NCBI RefSeq assembly: GCF_963576545.1
Contig: NC_083639.1
Coordinates: forward strand, 22,972,118 to 23,036,117
DNA: 64,000 bases
DNA from: Limanda limanda
Taxonomy: Eukaryota > Chordata > Actinopteri > Pleuronectiformes > Pleuronectidae
Direction: 5' to 3'
Made by a program: the position numbers and the translations under genes. A model generated the notes under the pieces. It did no database searches. It had not been told where the DNA came from and was given only the letters and a program-made list of their open reading frames with translations. Shown here one piece after another: positions 1 to 26,100 of the stretch. Position 1 is the stretch's first letter; each line of letters opens with the position of its first letter.

Positions 1-115
1 GTGTCATGGTGACACAAACAAGTTTGAGATCACTTAATTTTGTGTTTACAGTCCAAGAAAATGCAGTTTTAGCCAAACTGATGCTGCATCTTTTCTCTAT
101 ATGTTTCTCCTCCAG

Positions 116-169
116 ATTATAATCCGGGAAACCCGGGATGCAAGATTTGGAAACCAGCGCTTCAACTGA
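116..169 (+). CDS. Possible 3'-terminal coding exon of an unidentified plus-strand gene
   Basis: A pyrimidine-rich acceptor ending TTTCTCCTCCAG at 104-115 is followed by 17 open codons reading IIIRETRDARFGNQRFN and a TGA at 167-169. The peptide looks like the charged C-terminus of a real protein, but I do not recognise the family. A second frame is also open further, so the frame choice is not certain. If real, the rest of the gene lies left of the window and the gene would be tail-to-tail with setd5. Confidence 0.3.
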   Translation: MIIRETRDARFGNQRFN

Positions 170-1105
170 GTCACATTTCCTCTCCTCCTCTTTCAGCTCG
201 CTCTCTCCTATCCCTCCCTCCCTTCCTCCCTCTGTCCTACTCCTCCTCTTTCTTCCTCAGGTTAAAAACCTTTGAGCTTTGAGACCAAAGTCCAGCAGTT
301 TGTCAAATTAATCTGAAATGTTACAGTTTAACATCAAGGAAACATGACGAGTATCAGAGTCTGTGATACTGGAGTCAGGAGGTGATCATTTCAAAGATGG
401 GCTATTACTGGCAGTGAAGATTAGGGTGTTGCTAATAATGATCATAATGCATGAAGGAGGAGTATTTGACTAATTGTATTTTAAAGATATGAAATAATCT
501 TTTTCCAGCTTTTCAAAGTAACATAAATATGTTGTGTAACAGACTACAGGTGCTACTTCTGACAAACAATGAAATTTTGTACATTTACTTTGTGTTTTTC
601 TGCTTCTCTTTGTATTTGACGATGGCTGATCCCAGGAACAACCAACATTGAACATGTATGTAAATGAGATGTTTCTATGGAAACAGCACTTTTTAACCTG
701 AACACATGAAAAAGCCATTTAAACTGTGAAATTCTGAAACTTGTTTTACTGTCCTGTGGTCTGTCTTTGTGATTGTCAGCTTCCTCTTTGCTATTCTTCT
801 ATTTTGTAATGTTGAGGAAATTGTTCAGTTGCTTATTTGGTTGTTATTTTTGCATTATATAGTTATTAGTATCATTATTGTTTTCATTACACCATTGGTA
901 TGGTTAGTTTAGTTTAGTTTAGGATGCTGGAGTGGCTGAGGTGCTCATGGATGAAAGTTGATGGGTGGGCAGGGATACGACAGAGAGGCATCTGGAAGGG
1001 CTAATGTTTTTCAGTTTTTTTCTACCAGGGCAAGAGACATACCATTGTTCTTCATTTCATTTGCTTTGCACAATGGTACAATAAACCTCACCAGAACACA
1101 AGGCT
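170..1105 (+). other. Candidate 3'UTR of the left-edge gene
   Basis: This stretch has no convincing open frame and no splice-flanked exon. A polyadenylation signal AATAAA occurs on the plus strand at 1080-1085, and another cluster of AATAAA words is at about 2234-2243. It could be the 3'UTR of the gene ending at 169; this rests only on position and on the signal. Confidence 0.25.
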
Positions 1106-4100
1106 CACGTGGACATTCAACTCTTTGATTTTGATATTTTCCCCGCGTAAGATTCTGTTCCGAGGAGCCTCATTGGCCTCAGTTTGAATTTGAGTTTTTG
1201 GGGTTTAGAGTTTGAGTTGAATTCTTCCTCTTTTGAGGACAAATTAACCTCTACAGCCCAGACTACACTGACGACCAAACAAGCTGAGAGGCAGAGAGAT
1301 GTCCCAACAGTTCACTTCTCACTGCATTCTGTCTTTCTCGTTGTTTACTGAAGTTTGTCCCCCAGCCCTCCCCTCTCTAGTTGTGTTGAGTTCTTCTCTA
1401 GTGGACTGGGTTTGTTCATATGTTCCTCCAACAGGACGAGCCCTGCGTGCTGCATCTCTCAGGCTTGGGAAAACAAGGCTTCCTGTTTACGCTCAGAGGG
1501 ATTCACAGTCTGCTCAGTCCATCAGTCCACAACTCAGATGTGAGCAACAGAGCCAACAGAGACTCTCATTACCACTACACACACCATGCACTGTGCTGCT
1601 GCTCTGCAGGGATTCTCACAGGACGCTTCTCTGACAAGAGATGAGTGTTTTAAATGTCTTGCCTCTCCACCAGAAAAACTGGTTCCAGTGTGGCAGCAGC
1701 CCTACAAAAAAGACCCAGCTCCGTCAGAGGCTCGGGCGGGATTATTGTGACCAGCAAGAAAGACCAACCAAAACTCTGTTGTGACCTCCAATTTCAAAAA
1801 TCAGTGAGCTCCAACAACATTCTGTCACAACAATGGATGCCCAAAGGAAGCAAACTGTCGGATGTTGGCAGCAGCAACTTGTTGCAACAAACCTGGCAGC
1901 TGTGTCTGCATTCTGATATTTTACAGACAATATTTTTTTGTTCAGTCTAGAGAAAAAACTCCAACTTATTCATTTTAGAGTTCAGAGTTTTAGCTCCATT
2001 CACAGAATAACGTGTGTTGACAATAAGGATGTAGCTGTGCTTTAATACCAGGTCTCTGCTTTTTGCTACACGGTCGACTGGAATCTGGAGCAGAATATTA
2101 TTTGGGGTAAATTTTCATGAATGTTTTATTGCATATTTTTCATTTCTGTCAGCAGTGTCTCTCTTGGTTGATGTGATCATTCGTGCAGTGGCATTTTAGT
2201 TTCATCAGTCATAGTTAATCCCTCTGAATGAATGAATAAATAAAATGAATTAATGAATAAATGGGGCAGACTCGTCTCCATATTAGCAAATAGTCTCTGT
2301 GTCAAATCGAGACTTGGAAACTGTTATTTTACATGTATTTCATCTCCTCTGTCTCTTCTTCCATTTCTCTTTCTATATTTTCTTATGGGATGTTGTGATG
2401 TGAAAAAAGTTATGTTTGTCTAGGGTTTTCATGGCAGCCAGTTCCCTGTTTTCTCAATATTGTTTTAAAGTTAATAACCTCTGACAATTAAATATTTTAT
2501 TTTCAACTTTGAACTTACCCCACCAACATGCTCTTGTTTCCTGGGTGTGAGGCTGATTTGTATGATTATGAATTGTTAAAGCAGCATGAGAATATAAGCC
2601 AGTAGCAGAACATCCATTACTGACAGAGAATAATCTCAGCTACAGTGAACCTGTCTAAATGAGGCTAAATGACACAATGCTTCCCCCTAGTGGACAATAT
2701 TGATGTTTGCTGCTAACACTGAACAAAGTCTTTTAAAAACGGATTACCTCCATCAAGGAGGTTACGTCTTCATTGCGTCTGTCTGCTTGCAAGATTATGC
2801 AAAAAAACTACTGAGCCAAGTTAAATGACACATAAGAGGTGGGGTTTGAGCCAAGGAACAACACGTTAGGTCTTTGGAGTGCATTTGATTCGGGGGCATT
2901 TCCAGGAATATCTTTTCCCTTTCTGGAAAAATTGGGAGATGGGGAGTTAGCATTGGAGTGGGATGGTGCCCTTCAAATCTAAACAAGTGTCAAGAGACAG
3001 AAATGAAGAGCAGTAGTAGCAGCTAGGAATGATCCTGTACAGCATTAGTTAAAATAAAAACTGTCTTTATTGCTGATTGACAGCATATTAATAATCTTCC
3101 TGCATATTTGAGACCGTGACTGTAATCTCACGCATTTTGTCCATTTTCATCAATGAATAAGGGGAAAAAAAACTTCAATTTGTTGATACTGGATGAGGAT
3201 CCACAACAACATTGCCCTGTTGTTCTGCTGCAGCCAGTCATTTTACATGTTGTTGGTTTTCTGAATCGTTGGCCTGCAACACAAATTTTACTTTGCACCA
3301 AAGTCCAATGAAATGCCATCATGTAATGACGAAGAAAGGAGGAACTGAGTGAGCCAGGTCATACAACATCAGGGGGGATTCATGTATCTTCATCTGGTGT
3401 TTGCCATCATTGTATAATAAATACATAACTGGATCTACAATAACACTGAAGTCACACTGCAGCGTTTTCCTGAAACAAAGGAAAACATGAATGACATACT
3501 ATCATCATACCACATGATCTGAAGCAACTTGTGCAAATACATGCAAGCAACGGCCTCAAAAGACAAATCACAATGGTAGTTTTCAAAATACATTACCATC
3601 ATGATTATTTTATTATCAAAAAGGCATTACATCGCTTGCTTTTTAAATCTTTTGGAGGGGACAATGAAATAGTTACTATGATCTGTGAAAAAAATAAAAC
3701 AAAACCAACAGAATGACCATTACAAAAAACAAAGAGTATGCAGTGTCTGGTTTTTGGAGGAACCCAGGAGAAGACCCAATGATTAGCTTCCAATCATCTG
3801 ACAAAAGTTGGTCACTCGGACCCTAAAAACAAATATCATGCGATAAATTCAGTGTACTACATTTTCTCCAGACAAGTCTATATCACATTTCTTTCTATAC
3901 AAGTAAACACAATCATACATATTGTCCTATTTTGTCTTAGGGTGGATCGCTTTCATTTTAAGGTGCTGGTTAATTTTGGGTCACAACTTTTTTTTAATCT
4001 GTCAAACATTCATGTAACACGAGTACCCTTCTGTGTGATGGTGGAGGGGGCTGCTGTTGGGCAGGTGGGGTCCAGTCACATGACTGGACCCTCGGTCCTT

Positions 4101-4619
4101 TGTAGTCTTCCACACAAACGCAGCAGTTTTCCACATCTGCACCAAAAAACAAAGTCTGGGAGGAAAGAGCGACTCCTGCTGTCAGCCTGCCGTCGCTCTG
4201 AGGTTCCCCTGCAGTGACCAGGAGTACCATCGCTTTAATTAAAGTCAGTCTGTGAGAAATAAAAATACAGCATTCTGTGGAAAGGGAAGCAGCTCTCACG
4301 GGAGAACACAGCAGCTTTTTTTCAAACCTAGGTTTTATAAACAATCCAAACACTCCCTCAAATATTCCTTTGCCCAGTTTCCCTGTGTCACACGGAATGC
4401 AATGGATTGGTCAGAAAAAAAATACATATATATATATTTATTTTTGAAAACTCCTGTAGGATAAAAAACTAACATTTTAACAGAGAAATAAAGTTGGATT
4501 ATCTACCCCTTATTTTGTTCCTGCATTCCATCACTACAACATATGATCAGTATGAATTAGGAGAAAAATTGAACGGATCCTAACTGATATGACAAGATGA
4601 ATGCAGCCAAATGTCGGGA
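1106..4619. other. Intergenic region without a recognisable gene
   Basis: The short open frames here have no splice sites, conserved motifs or coding character that I can see. The stretch holds one interspersed repeat fragment (2744-2945). Further minus-strand AATAAA words (plus strand TTTATT, for example 3066-3071) could be distal polyadenylation sites for setd5, in which case part of this is a longer setd5 3'UTR. Confidence 0.5.
2744..2945 (+). repeat. Old interspersed repeat fragment (ACCTCCATCAAGGAGGTTA family)
   Basis: The sequence starts with a short palindrome around CCTCCATCAAGGAGG. It continues with a stretch about a reclining 'aaaaaactactga' segment and a 'gagccaaggaacaac' segment, in the order seen in a repeat found throughout teleost genomes. 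The copy is degraded and has no visible target duplication. The match is from memory of the family, not from an alignment. Confidence 0.5.
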
Positions 4620-5499
4620 ACATAACTGGATTTCAAATTTATTGAAAAAAAACAAAAAAAAACAATGCAGCACCATGAATCGTAAGACCTGTATGTCTCA
4701 AGTACAATATCAGAAGTCTACAGTGGAGTCGTCCTAAAATGAAATCAAAACAGTCCAGTGGGGGTGAGAGAACAGAAGATAACAAAAAAACAACAACAGA
4801 AGAGTGGAACGGACAGAACCGTGAGGAAAAAAGAGCTGCGTCATGTTTAGTGAGAGAACATGGAAGCTGGTAATCATATGGAATGACCCTATTAAAGGAA
4901 ACGCCCCTCCTCCTCCTCCCCATGCCTCGAATATATCTCGAGAACGGATGATTAACAATTTGCCTCTGCTTGTAATATTTCCCCCTTTTCCTAATCAATC
5001 ACTTTTACCGCAGCACAGACTCATTTATATGCATCTCGGCATTTATCCAACCTCGGTGCCATGACAACAGGTACACTTTTTATAACTTTGTACAGACATT
5101 TGTGAGGATGTTTTGGCTTTTGACATTAGAGAGCCTGTTTGCACAGTCCGGCACATCAGCGAACACTAGGGACAATTTCAAGTTACATGTGATTTCTTGT
5201 TGTTTTTTCTGTGTGTTCTATCTAAATTGCTCTTTCCACTGATTCCATAATGATGTCCAAAGTCAATGATTAGCTTTGTGCAGAATGTGGTCATTTGTTT
5301 TTTTCTGAAAATAAAGAAAGAAAAGACAGAAAAAAGAAAAGGAGAAATCCTTAAAGAAGTCCTTGCTCCTCTTAGGTCTGTACATTTACCCTCCTCACAC
5401 TCCCTGAGCCCCATTTCACCACAGCTTCAGGGGCTGAGGGGGTACACAGCTTCATACACACTCACGCGCTCACACACACAAACACACTTGAACAAGGTC
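4620..5499 (-). other. setd5: setd5 3'UTR with polyadenylation signal
   Basis: This follows the setd5 stop codon at 5500-5502. On the minus strand an AATAAA signal is present (plus strand TTTATT, 4638-4643), which would place cleavage near 4620. The 3'UTR would then be about 880 nt, AT-rich and with several A/T homopolymers. Later minus-strand signals mean longer isoforms are possible. Confidence 0.55.
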
Positions 5500-19437
<13,938 letters not shown>

Positions 19438-19633
19438 GACGTCCAGCACAGCGGCGCGTGGGAGGGGGGGAAGACAGGGGAAGGGAGGGGGGAGGGGGAG
19501 GGGAGGGACAGGATGGGACGGGGGGAGATGGAGAGGTGGGGTGAGGAATCACAGGGTCCCAGCTATAGCAGCAGACCACTCCAGAGGTGGGGTGCCACTG
19601 AGCCGCAGCCCACGGCTCACGGTCATGGGGGAC
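19438..19633 (-). other. setd5: setd5 5'UTR part of the start-codon exon
   Basis: The exon carrying the ATG runs upstream to an acceptor TCTCTCTCCAG (reverse complement of the plus strand just right of 19633). The transcript strand between about 19455 and 19545 is almost pure C/U (long CCCTCCCC runs), so the DNA plus strand is strongly G-rich. No ATG lies close upstream in frame. Confidence 0.6.
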
Positions 19634-20053
19634 CTGGAGAGAGAGGGGGACAGACGGAGAGACCATGAGTTCTACACACATACACAGCGTGGACACAGAC
19701 AAACCACTTGATGGAATGCTGCTTGACCTCTCCTACCAGTATTTCACAGAGGGGAAACTTTGGAATAAATGAGGTATATGTATGGTGCCTTAAGGTGCCC
19801 ATATTATGCTTCTGGGGTTTGTTCTTTTTCCTTTTGAGGATCAAAGTTTTATTTATTCTTTAACGTGAAAAAGCTCTGCTAAGTTACAAAGGCCATAGTT
19901 TTCCGAGAGAGTCCTGGTTTTTTAAAGCATTTACATAAAATGTACATATAACCTGCCTGACCACTGCTTAGGGCAGAATTTATGATATTGTTACCGCTGC
20001 TAATGTTTACAGGTGATAATGAAGCCTCTGGGAAAGAGCTGTGACATTTCCAA

Positions 20054-21246
20054 CTAGGGCTGCCGCCATTAGGCGACGTCATCGATGACATCGACTCTGA
20101 AAATGCGTCAACATCAATATATTTTAAACGGACGCATCTTTTTTAAAATTTTATGAATTTACCTGATTTCTAAAACGTTTCATTTCAATTAATTATAACA
20201 AACGTTCTTCTTCATATCACTACGTAGCGCATGGTTTCAACTGGACGCCGAAGCGCCATTCTCAAGTGCGCAGGCGCCCGGCTGTTCACACGGGATGCGC
20301 ATTTCTCAGCCCGCGATTCTGCTTTCTCCGCTTGTTGTATGTAACCCGTTCAATGTACTGGTTTGGGGGTAAATGATGATGGTCTATTTTCTCTCTGTCA
20401 TATGCTTGTGTGCTTGTAGTGGATGGGCAAAGGGGGACATTTCATTATGTGAGTGGGAACTCCAGGACAAAAGAAGGGGAATCCAAAGAATTGGATGAAT
20501 ATTTGATTAAGATTAAGATACATTTATTTATTTGTCCCAAACACATGCACGCTCATGCAAGAAGGGAAATTTAACCTCTGCTTTTAACCCATCTGGTGCA
20601 GGACACACAGAGCAGTGAGCAGCCATGTACGGCGCCCGTGGAGCAGATGTTGGGGGAGTAAGGTGCCTTGCTCAGGGGCACTAGACAGGGTAGGGAGAAT
20701 CCTCTTGGATTTTTGGACAGATCAATCCTGGTTCGTCTTTTTTTTTGTTGTTTCTCCGTGGAGTCGAACCAGAGAAGAACCAGAGACTTTTTCTGCCCAT
20801 AGTCCAAGTTTCTGCCACTAGTCCACCGCCTCTGCAATATCATATAACATTTTTCATTAATGTCGTTTAAAAAAATGTCAGTGTGTTCCTGCCGCGATAC
20901 GCTCGTGGCGAGTGGAAAAAATTGACTGTGGTATTGACCAATGTCATTCACAACAGTTGATTGGCATGTAGGTTTAGCTAATAGGAAGCCCCTATGTTGG
21001 TATGTTGTGAACCAATAGGATGAGGCAATGAATGTGGGGGCGGGGTCAGACACAGAAGTGAGGACCCAAATAAAGATGTCAACATTAGTACAGTCTGTCT
21101 CACTGGCTTTCCTTGGCGCGGCACTTTGGAAATGAAATGGTCAATTAGATTTTTTTAGAGGGAAATTAATCGTTTAGATTTATCGACTAATTGGTCGTAT
21201 AGTCTATGGATTAATCGATAGAAAAATAGCAGTTAGTACCAGCCCT
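20054..21246. mobile_element. hAT-type non-autonomous element
   Basis: The ends are CTAGGGCTGC on the left and CCAGCCCT on the right, so the inner termini AGGGCTG are inverted. The flanks are ATTTCCAA (20046-20053) and ATTTCCAG (21247-21254), an 8-bp duplication with one difference, the hallmark of hAT insertion. Subterminal 'atcgatgacatcgac' and 'attaatcgataga' stretches fit. No transposase frame remains. Length is 1193 bp including a nested repeat at 20505-20835. Confidence 0.8.
20505..20835 (+). repeat. Nested interspersed repeat (AGCCATGTACGGCGCC family)
   Basis: It starts 'gattaagatacatttattta' and 'gtcccaaacacatgcac', then carries GCAGCCATGTACGGCGCC, AAGGTGCCTTGCTCAGGGGC and 'gagtcgaaccagagaagaacc', the module order of an abundant teleost repeat. 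It lies inside the hAT element and so inserted later. Confidence 0.65.
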
Positions 21247-24200
21247 ATTTCCAGCATGCAATCAATGCAGCTGAAGCATCACAAAATAGTGTGATGGGTC
21301 AACCACAGTTTAAGAAACTGCTGCATATCTGCCACTTGGCAAAACATTTTACTAGTGATTGTAGGAAGAGCGCAGCAGATTACATGCGCAAAAAATTGCT
21401 AGCATGTACGTTAACACGGACCAGTAAGGAACGGTGCATTGAGTGCAGTTAATAGAAATGCTTTTATACACGTTTTTTTAATGTGATGATGACACAGCAA
21501 AATGTCTGCCATGATTACAAAACTACTCACTATCCTCTTTTGTTGGCACAGAGTTGAAGGTCTGGCTGTTCCACTGGTAACCCAGTCTAACCCTGTTTCT
21601 TTATGACGATGAATGCAGCACAGTGTTGCCATTAAAACAACTGTTGCAAATCATTGACTAGCAACGCCATCACCAAGCAAATATTTAACCTGGTCCACAA
21701 ACCTCATAATTTTAAAACAAAACCACTCATCAGACAGTCATCAGTGAGGAAACAATGCAGTTACTTACTGGTAACTGACTCTGAGTTCTCTACTAAAATA
21801 GAAAAGGAGAGTATGTTGGAATAGAACTGGAATGCAATGGAAGCACATATTAACAGGGTTTCTTTAGCAAAGGTCATTGACACTGAACAAATGGTTGTCA
21901 AGACTACATTACCCCGACACTACAGGGAAACTACCCTCACACACCAAAGGAGGGAGCAAATGTGCTGACTCATGTTGACAATGTGGGAAGCAGCAGAGCT
22001 TTGATGCATCGAAAGTGATAACTCAATATAGAGACTGAACGATGGGCCTGTCTCCCATCCACATAGAGGCTTCCAGAATGGAGGGGAGGGGAGGCTATTC
22101 AAAAAGAGGAAAAACAACCAGGGGCTTTACGGCTCTGCTAACACTCCCATTAGGATGCACTATCAAATACAACCAGCAGGAGACGCCTTCCTCCCAGACG
22201 CCAGGAGAGGTGAGTCATCCAACATGAGGCCCAGCCCTCTTGTCATGTGACCCCCCCAATGCTGGAATACTGACCCACACTGCTCTGCGTTCACTCAGCC
22301 ACCCTGGCAGACACAGAGAGAAGCAGCAGCCACAAGGCTGCAGAAAGAGGAACAGGCCCTCCTGTACTCCATTCACACACTTAGGAGAGGAATTGGTTTA
22401 CAGCAAGGTCATCCCCCGGCCAAACACATGCAAATATCCTACTTCACAAAACCCATCTGATCAGATACACCTTAGTACAAGTCCATAAAAGCTAAGCCTC
22501 ACTTGTACAATAAAATCTGAATACTAATATTCAAACAGTTTAGCCTAAACTGGCTACTTTACAAATAGAAAGCAATCAAAATTGACAGCAACAGGACGCA
22601 TGCCATTTCTGTAGAGGTCCCCTATTTACAGCAACTGCTGCCCTCACTCTGCAGCACCAAGGCAACCACAGCCAGGCAGGGGACTTCCAATAATGTCAAG
22701 GTCAGTTCAACCGTGCTCACTGTCAAACTGAGAATGTCAGCGCCATCCAGCTGGATACACACAGAGAGGTAGCAACCAGAAATGTCACTTAGCTTTTGGT
22801 TATAAGAGCAGAACATTCTGCTACAACTCAAATGGCCTCAACAAGAACAGAAACACACAGATGGGGTCAAACAGAGTGAGGGGTAAAATGGTAGAAGTCT
22901 TAAGGTTAACATAGGCTTGTAACATATTTAGACATGATGACATGGAGTGGATCTCGTGGTGCTTTTTAAAAAACCACTAACTGTTTATTTTCCCTGCAGA
23001 CGATAGCTGCCTCACAAAAATAGCCACCTCGCTCCTACCTAACACACAAAGCGAGTCACTATTTGGGCCTCTTCCAAAAGAGCCAGACGGTGAACTAGGG
23101 AGGTAAATTCCATACAAAGAAGGAAAGCCTTTCTTTACCTCCTCCTCCCCCACCACCTCCCGCCCTTCCTTGTTCGTTCCTCTGGCCATGAATACCGACT
23201 CAAATTACCAGCAGGCTCAACAAAGTCTTTTCACTTCCACTAGAACAGAGGCCATTTTGGGGACAAGGCCAAAGGGGGAGGGACATGCAGACAAAATGAA
23301 CAGCAAGAAAGACCCCTCTCTCTTTTCATCTCTTTTCATCTCTCGCATTACTCCACTCTCCCTTCTACATTTATTTTTAAATGTGTTCTGAAGATTTTAA
23401 ATCACAAGTAGATGTGTATTGTGCCATCCTAAAATAAGCTACTTGATTCTCGTTCAATATCTTCATATGTCCCTGAGGTAATATAGTAATCATATTTCAC
23501 AGTGAGGAGGACGAAACAAATCCAACCATGGGAGCATATGCTCAGCAGTTCGAAGGCATGAACACTCAAAAAGCCACACCTCATCTGAACAGAGCCCAGC
23601 ACAGCAAGGTTTTGTAGGGAACAAAAATAGACACGTCATGCACATGTAGCTATAGGGCCTATAGACAGTGTAGCCAGCCCCATGAACTCAATATTACATT
23701 ATATTTCCAACACTGATTCATAGTGGATGTTATAAGGGCAACATGAAAACTACACAACGATGTGAATTTACAACAAAAAAAAACACAGATCTAATGCCAG
23801 GTTCTTTTTCTATTGCAGCAAAGCGGCACAGAGAAATATGTTGCTTAAAAGTGAACACCATCTGAGACATGTCAGGACCAACCCCTTCAATAATAGCTGC
23901 ACTCAGACATGAAACTATTAAATACATACATGTTATCCAATATACGCAAAAACTTCCAACCATAGAACAATGTGTGCAGTCATTGTCCATATAATGTTCA
24001 CTTTTTTTTAGTAAATGCCACAAAACTATCTTTTAGTTTTGCTCCTGAGATGACAGATGTGAAAACAAACTCCAGCAAAATGTTAATTAGTAATGACAAT
24101 AATTAATGAAAGCACATTTACCATGTTAGAAGGTCTTCAGTGTACCATGTGGAGCAATGCTCAGCAAACAAACAAATTATTTGTTCAATTTTCAAACTGT

Positions 24201-25436
24201 AGGAGCTGAAATTGTAATTAGCCACAGCTTGTAGTCTAAGATTTAAGAGGCAAGCGTTTCTGGCTGAAGTGAAGCCGGTGAGCTGCTAATTTAGCGTTGG
24301 CTAATTATGGCTGGTATGAGTTGGACAGAATGAAAGTCTTGGTCGTTGCTTAAAAAGCTTCTCTGTGATGAACAGACAATTGTGGTGGTATGGATGGAGA
24401 TATCAAGAGAGAAACACAGCCAGATAAATCAGCTGAAAGTCATGTAGTGTGAACTTGGCTTAACTAAATCCCATTCTCTTAAGGCTCTAAGAGAAGTTAT
24501 GTACCAGAGGAAAACATCAAAGTAAAGAAATGAGTACACGAAAAACATCTATGGCAGCTATGGCAGCCTAGTTTAGCATACAAAGGTGGGTTAAACTGAT
24601 AGCAGGGCCATTAAATACGTGTTTAAAGCTCAATTACTCATATATAAATACAGCTTATAAATACCGCCACCATCACTGGTTAAAGCAAGCATGTTCAGCA
24701 GTCATACTTTTTACAATTGACCATCCATCTAGGGGAGTCTAGTAACTCACAGGGACCGACCGTGTCAAATTTGAGTTACAGACATTCTTTATCACCCTAC
24801 TTCCCCTTTGGGATGACATTTTCATGTTGTTATGCAGCTCCCTGTTTACATCATATTTTCCAGATTTGGAAAGCAGCAGCTTCCTCAGTGGTCTCCTACC
24901 ACCGCCATCATATTACCTTGAACAGAGATGTTGAACACGTCCAATAACTTCTTCAAGCCATTAGCCATTTACTCTAGGGCTTCATTGTTACCGCACTGGT
25001 AATTCTGTTGTAGTCAAAACAGCTGGACGTCAACTTGAAGGAATATACTTACACAAGTCAATTTGTGTCCATTTATAGTCAATTTCACTGTCTGTGGAAT
25101 TGTAAATATTTAGCTCTATTAGTTGAGTCTTCAAGCCCTTAGAACAAAGACTTTTGGAAACACTGCATGTACCAGTTCAGATCAAAATCTCTGGTGTCTC
25201 TGGTGGTAGAAACTGAGACATTTTGAAAAGGTGACTAAGTCTTGTACGTTCACTTCCTGATTGGTCATATAAGTCACAATGTATCCTGCCCTGATTTGTC
25301 AAACTGCTATCATGCGACCCTTTCCCAGAAAAAAGCAAACATGCCACATACCACAGTGAATATGAATGGTCATGTAACGTGTTTTAGGACCTGTTAGTAT
25401 GCAGAGACATTATTTCTGAAACACTTGTATGGATGT

Positions 25437-26100
25437 TTAAAGGGATAGTTCACAGAAAATGTTTTATTCACTCATTTTCTACTCTCAACTTGGCCGATGG
25501 AGGGGTGGATGAAGCGTCTGAGTCCACAAAACCTTTCTAGAATCTCAGACTCCCCCAGCGTTGTAGCCTAATCCAATAGAATGGGAGTAAAACGGACCCC
25601 TGCTTCAGATGTAATATAAACAGAAAAAAAAATAACATGCCTCCATAATGCTCCTGTGGTGTCATCTCAGTGTCCACAAGCCCAGACATTCATATTCAAC
25701 TCAAAACAAAGTCATTGAATGTTTTTTAGCCTAAATGTCCTCTGATAGCCTCCTCAGATCTGCATTCATGTTCACTCTGGCACATGGAACACCACACGCG
25801 TGGGGTGAGTGTTTGTGTGGCTACGTCCGCAAGCTTCGCTACTTTCGTATGTAGTCTTTAAGGTTCAAAATGGGTGTAAATTACCTTGTTTCAAGTAAAA
25901 TATGAATGGGGGGGCTTGAGGACACTTGGATGACACCACATGAGCAGTATGGAGGCATGTTGTGTTTTTTTTCCAGTTCTTCTTCAGACGAAGAAGAGGC
26001 CGCCTTGACTGAATCACTGTTTACCCCTTCACACAGCCCTCCATCTGCATAGTAGTGAGTAGATAGGGAATTTTCATTTTTTGTTGAACTATCCCTTTAA
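25437..26100. mobile_element. MITE with AAAGGGATAGTTCA termini
   Basis: The left terminus TTAAAGGGATAGTTCAC and the right terminus GAACTATCCCTTTAA are inverted repeats, ending in TTAA/TA, which could be the target site. The 664-bp interior has no open frame. A truncated copy of the same right half occurs at about 51725-51962 (shared 'gtgagtagata' and 'tttacccct' blocks), confirming a dispersed family. Confidence 0.8.

Noticed and set aside
1299..1950. Overlapping plus-strand frames near 1.3-1.9 kb
   Set aside because: No splice sites, no conserved motif and biased composition; they look like chance frames.
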